Shown one piece after another: positions 4,934-5,121 of a stretch of 5,121 nt of DNA. Numbering within the stretch: position 1 is the stretch's first letter; each line of letters opens with the position of its first letter. Source of the stretch: Chloroflexota bacterium. GTDB lineage: Bacteria > Chloroflexota > Dehalococcoidia > Lucifugimonadales > Lucifugimonadaceae. The stretch covers positions 1-5,121 of the forward strand of contig JAJCYX010000198.1 in assembly GCA_029262715.1 (NCBI GenBank), in the 5' to 3' direction. A model generated the notes under the pieces. The model was not told the origin of the DNA, searched no databases, and worked only from the letters and a program-made list of their open reading frames with translations. The position numbers were made by a program, and so were the translations under genes.

Positions 4934-4939
4934 CCTTCT
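4934..4939 (-). promoter_or_regulatory. Ribosome binding site that fixes a GTG start for the YjeF_N gene
   Basis: AGAAGG on the minus strand is 7 nt before GTG 4926-4924. An in-frame TGA two codons upstream excludes longer forms, and the next ATG (codon 20) has no comparable site. Confidence 0.6.
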
Positions 4940-4958
4940 GTATGCGGCTCGGGTTATT

Positions 4959-4969
4959 CCGATCATCGG
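4959..4969. repeat. Short perfect dyad in the 60-bp gap upstream of the YjeF_N gene
   Basis: CCGAT-C-ATCGG is a 5+5 dyad with a 1-nt centre, 33 nt upstream of the GTG start. No promoter hexamers fit around it. The spacing of 60 bp to the upstream gene allows either co-transcription or a local operator. It may be chance. Confidence 0.2.
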
Positions 4970-4986
4970 CATCAAACCGGCTGACC

Positions 4987-5121
4987 TCAGGCGTTCTCGG
5001 CCACGATCAAGCCGTAACTCAGAGTACCGTCAGCGACACAAGCCTGGGCGATCTTGACGATTTCACGCACCTCTTTGATCGAGTCACGATCGACGTCCAG
5101 TTTGCCAAGCCCCACAGCTGC
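4987..5121 (-). CDS. C-terminal end of an unidentified protein (cut by right edge)
   Basis: The last 44 codons of a minus-strand gene end at TGA 4989-4987. The visible peptide contains GLGKLDVDRDSIKEVREIVK and ends in YGLIVAENA. It looks like a genuine protein C-terminus: a charged helix (DRDSIKEVREIVKIAQACV) followed by a short hydrophobic strand, with no membrane segment or known motif. A second minus-strand frame is also open to the edge, but its residue make-up is less protein-like. The gene runs in the same direction as the YjeF_N gene 60 bp downstream and may share its transcript. I do not recognise the family. Confidence 0.6.
   Translation of the reverse strand, partial: AAVGLGKLDVDRDSIKEVREIVKIAQACVADGTLSYGLIVAENA

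Noticed and set aside
1..5121. CRISPR array, insertion sequence, tRNA/rRNA or toxin-antitoxin pair
   Set aside because: No spaced direct repeats, terminal inverted repeats with transposase, tRNA-like folds or toxin-type motifs were seen. The two small proteins are not adjacent and show no toxin or antitoxin fold signs.

Overview
The window reads as a compact chromosomal segment of a free-living bacterium. GC content is moderate, genes are closely packed, and I see no insertion sequence, phage gene, CRISPR array, tRNA or rRNA. The mix of genes (cytoplasmic M28 peptidase, Gfo/Idh/MocA oxidoreductase, AtsA-like metallo-beta-lactamase-fold hydrolase, a PlsY-family membrane protein and a stand-alone YjeF_N protein) would suit an uncultured Chloroflexota/SAR202-type lineage. 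That is an impression from gene style, not a demonstrated placement.

Layout. The left half is a minus-strand group read from right to left: a 94-residue zinc-ribbon protein with a very acidic tail (2365-2081), an M28 metallopeptidase starting at TTG (1962-565), a 94-residue protein with an HxxxCxCxxC cluster and a basic stretch (560-276), and the N-terminal 94 residues of a Gfo/Idh/MocA oxidoreductase that runs off the left edge (283-1). The last three are tightly spaced (4-nt gap, then an 8-nt overlap), so they are probably one operon with translational coupling. A 265-bp divergent region (2366-2630) separates this group from plus-strand genes. It holds candidate promoters in both directions, a small dyad and a stem-loop that would lie in the zinc-ribbon gene's leader.

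The plus-strand genes are an MBL-fold hydrolase (2631-3494) and a PlsY-like protein (3557-4171). The PlsY-like gene ends 11 bp from the stop of a convergent minus-strand YjeF_N/NnrE-like gene (4926-4183). Upstream of that gene is the last 44 codons of an unidentified minus-strand gene (5121-4987).

Functionally the region looks like general metabolism and maintenance rather than one dedicated system: peptide hydrolysis, sugar-type redox chemistry, possible lysophosphatidate synthesis and possible repair of hydrated NAD(P)H. The unusual points are within familiar families. The PlsY homologue lacks residues normally held essential (Ser of motif 1, and by my alignment His and Asn of motif 3). The YjeF_N protein has a rewritten NNGGDG loop. 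The MBL protein lacks the Glu/His pair of true tRNase Z. Two small putative zinc proteins with opposite charge flank the peptidase gene. I found no convincing evidence for a wholly new multi-gene system here.
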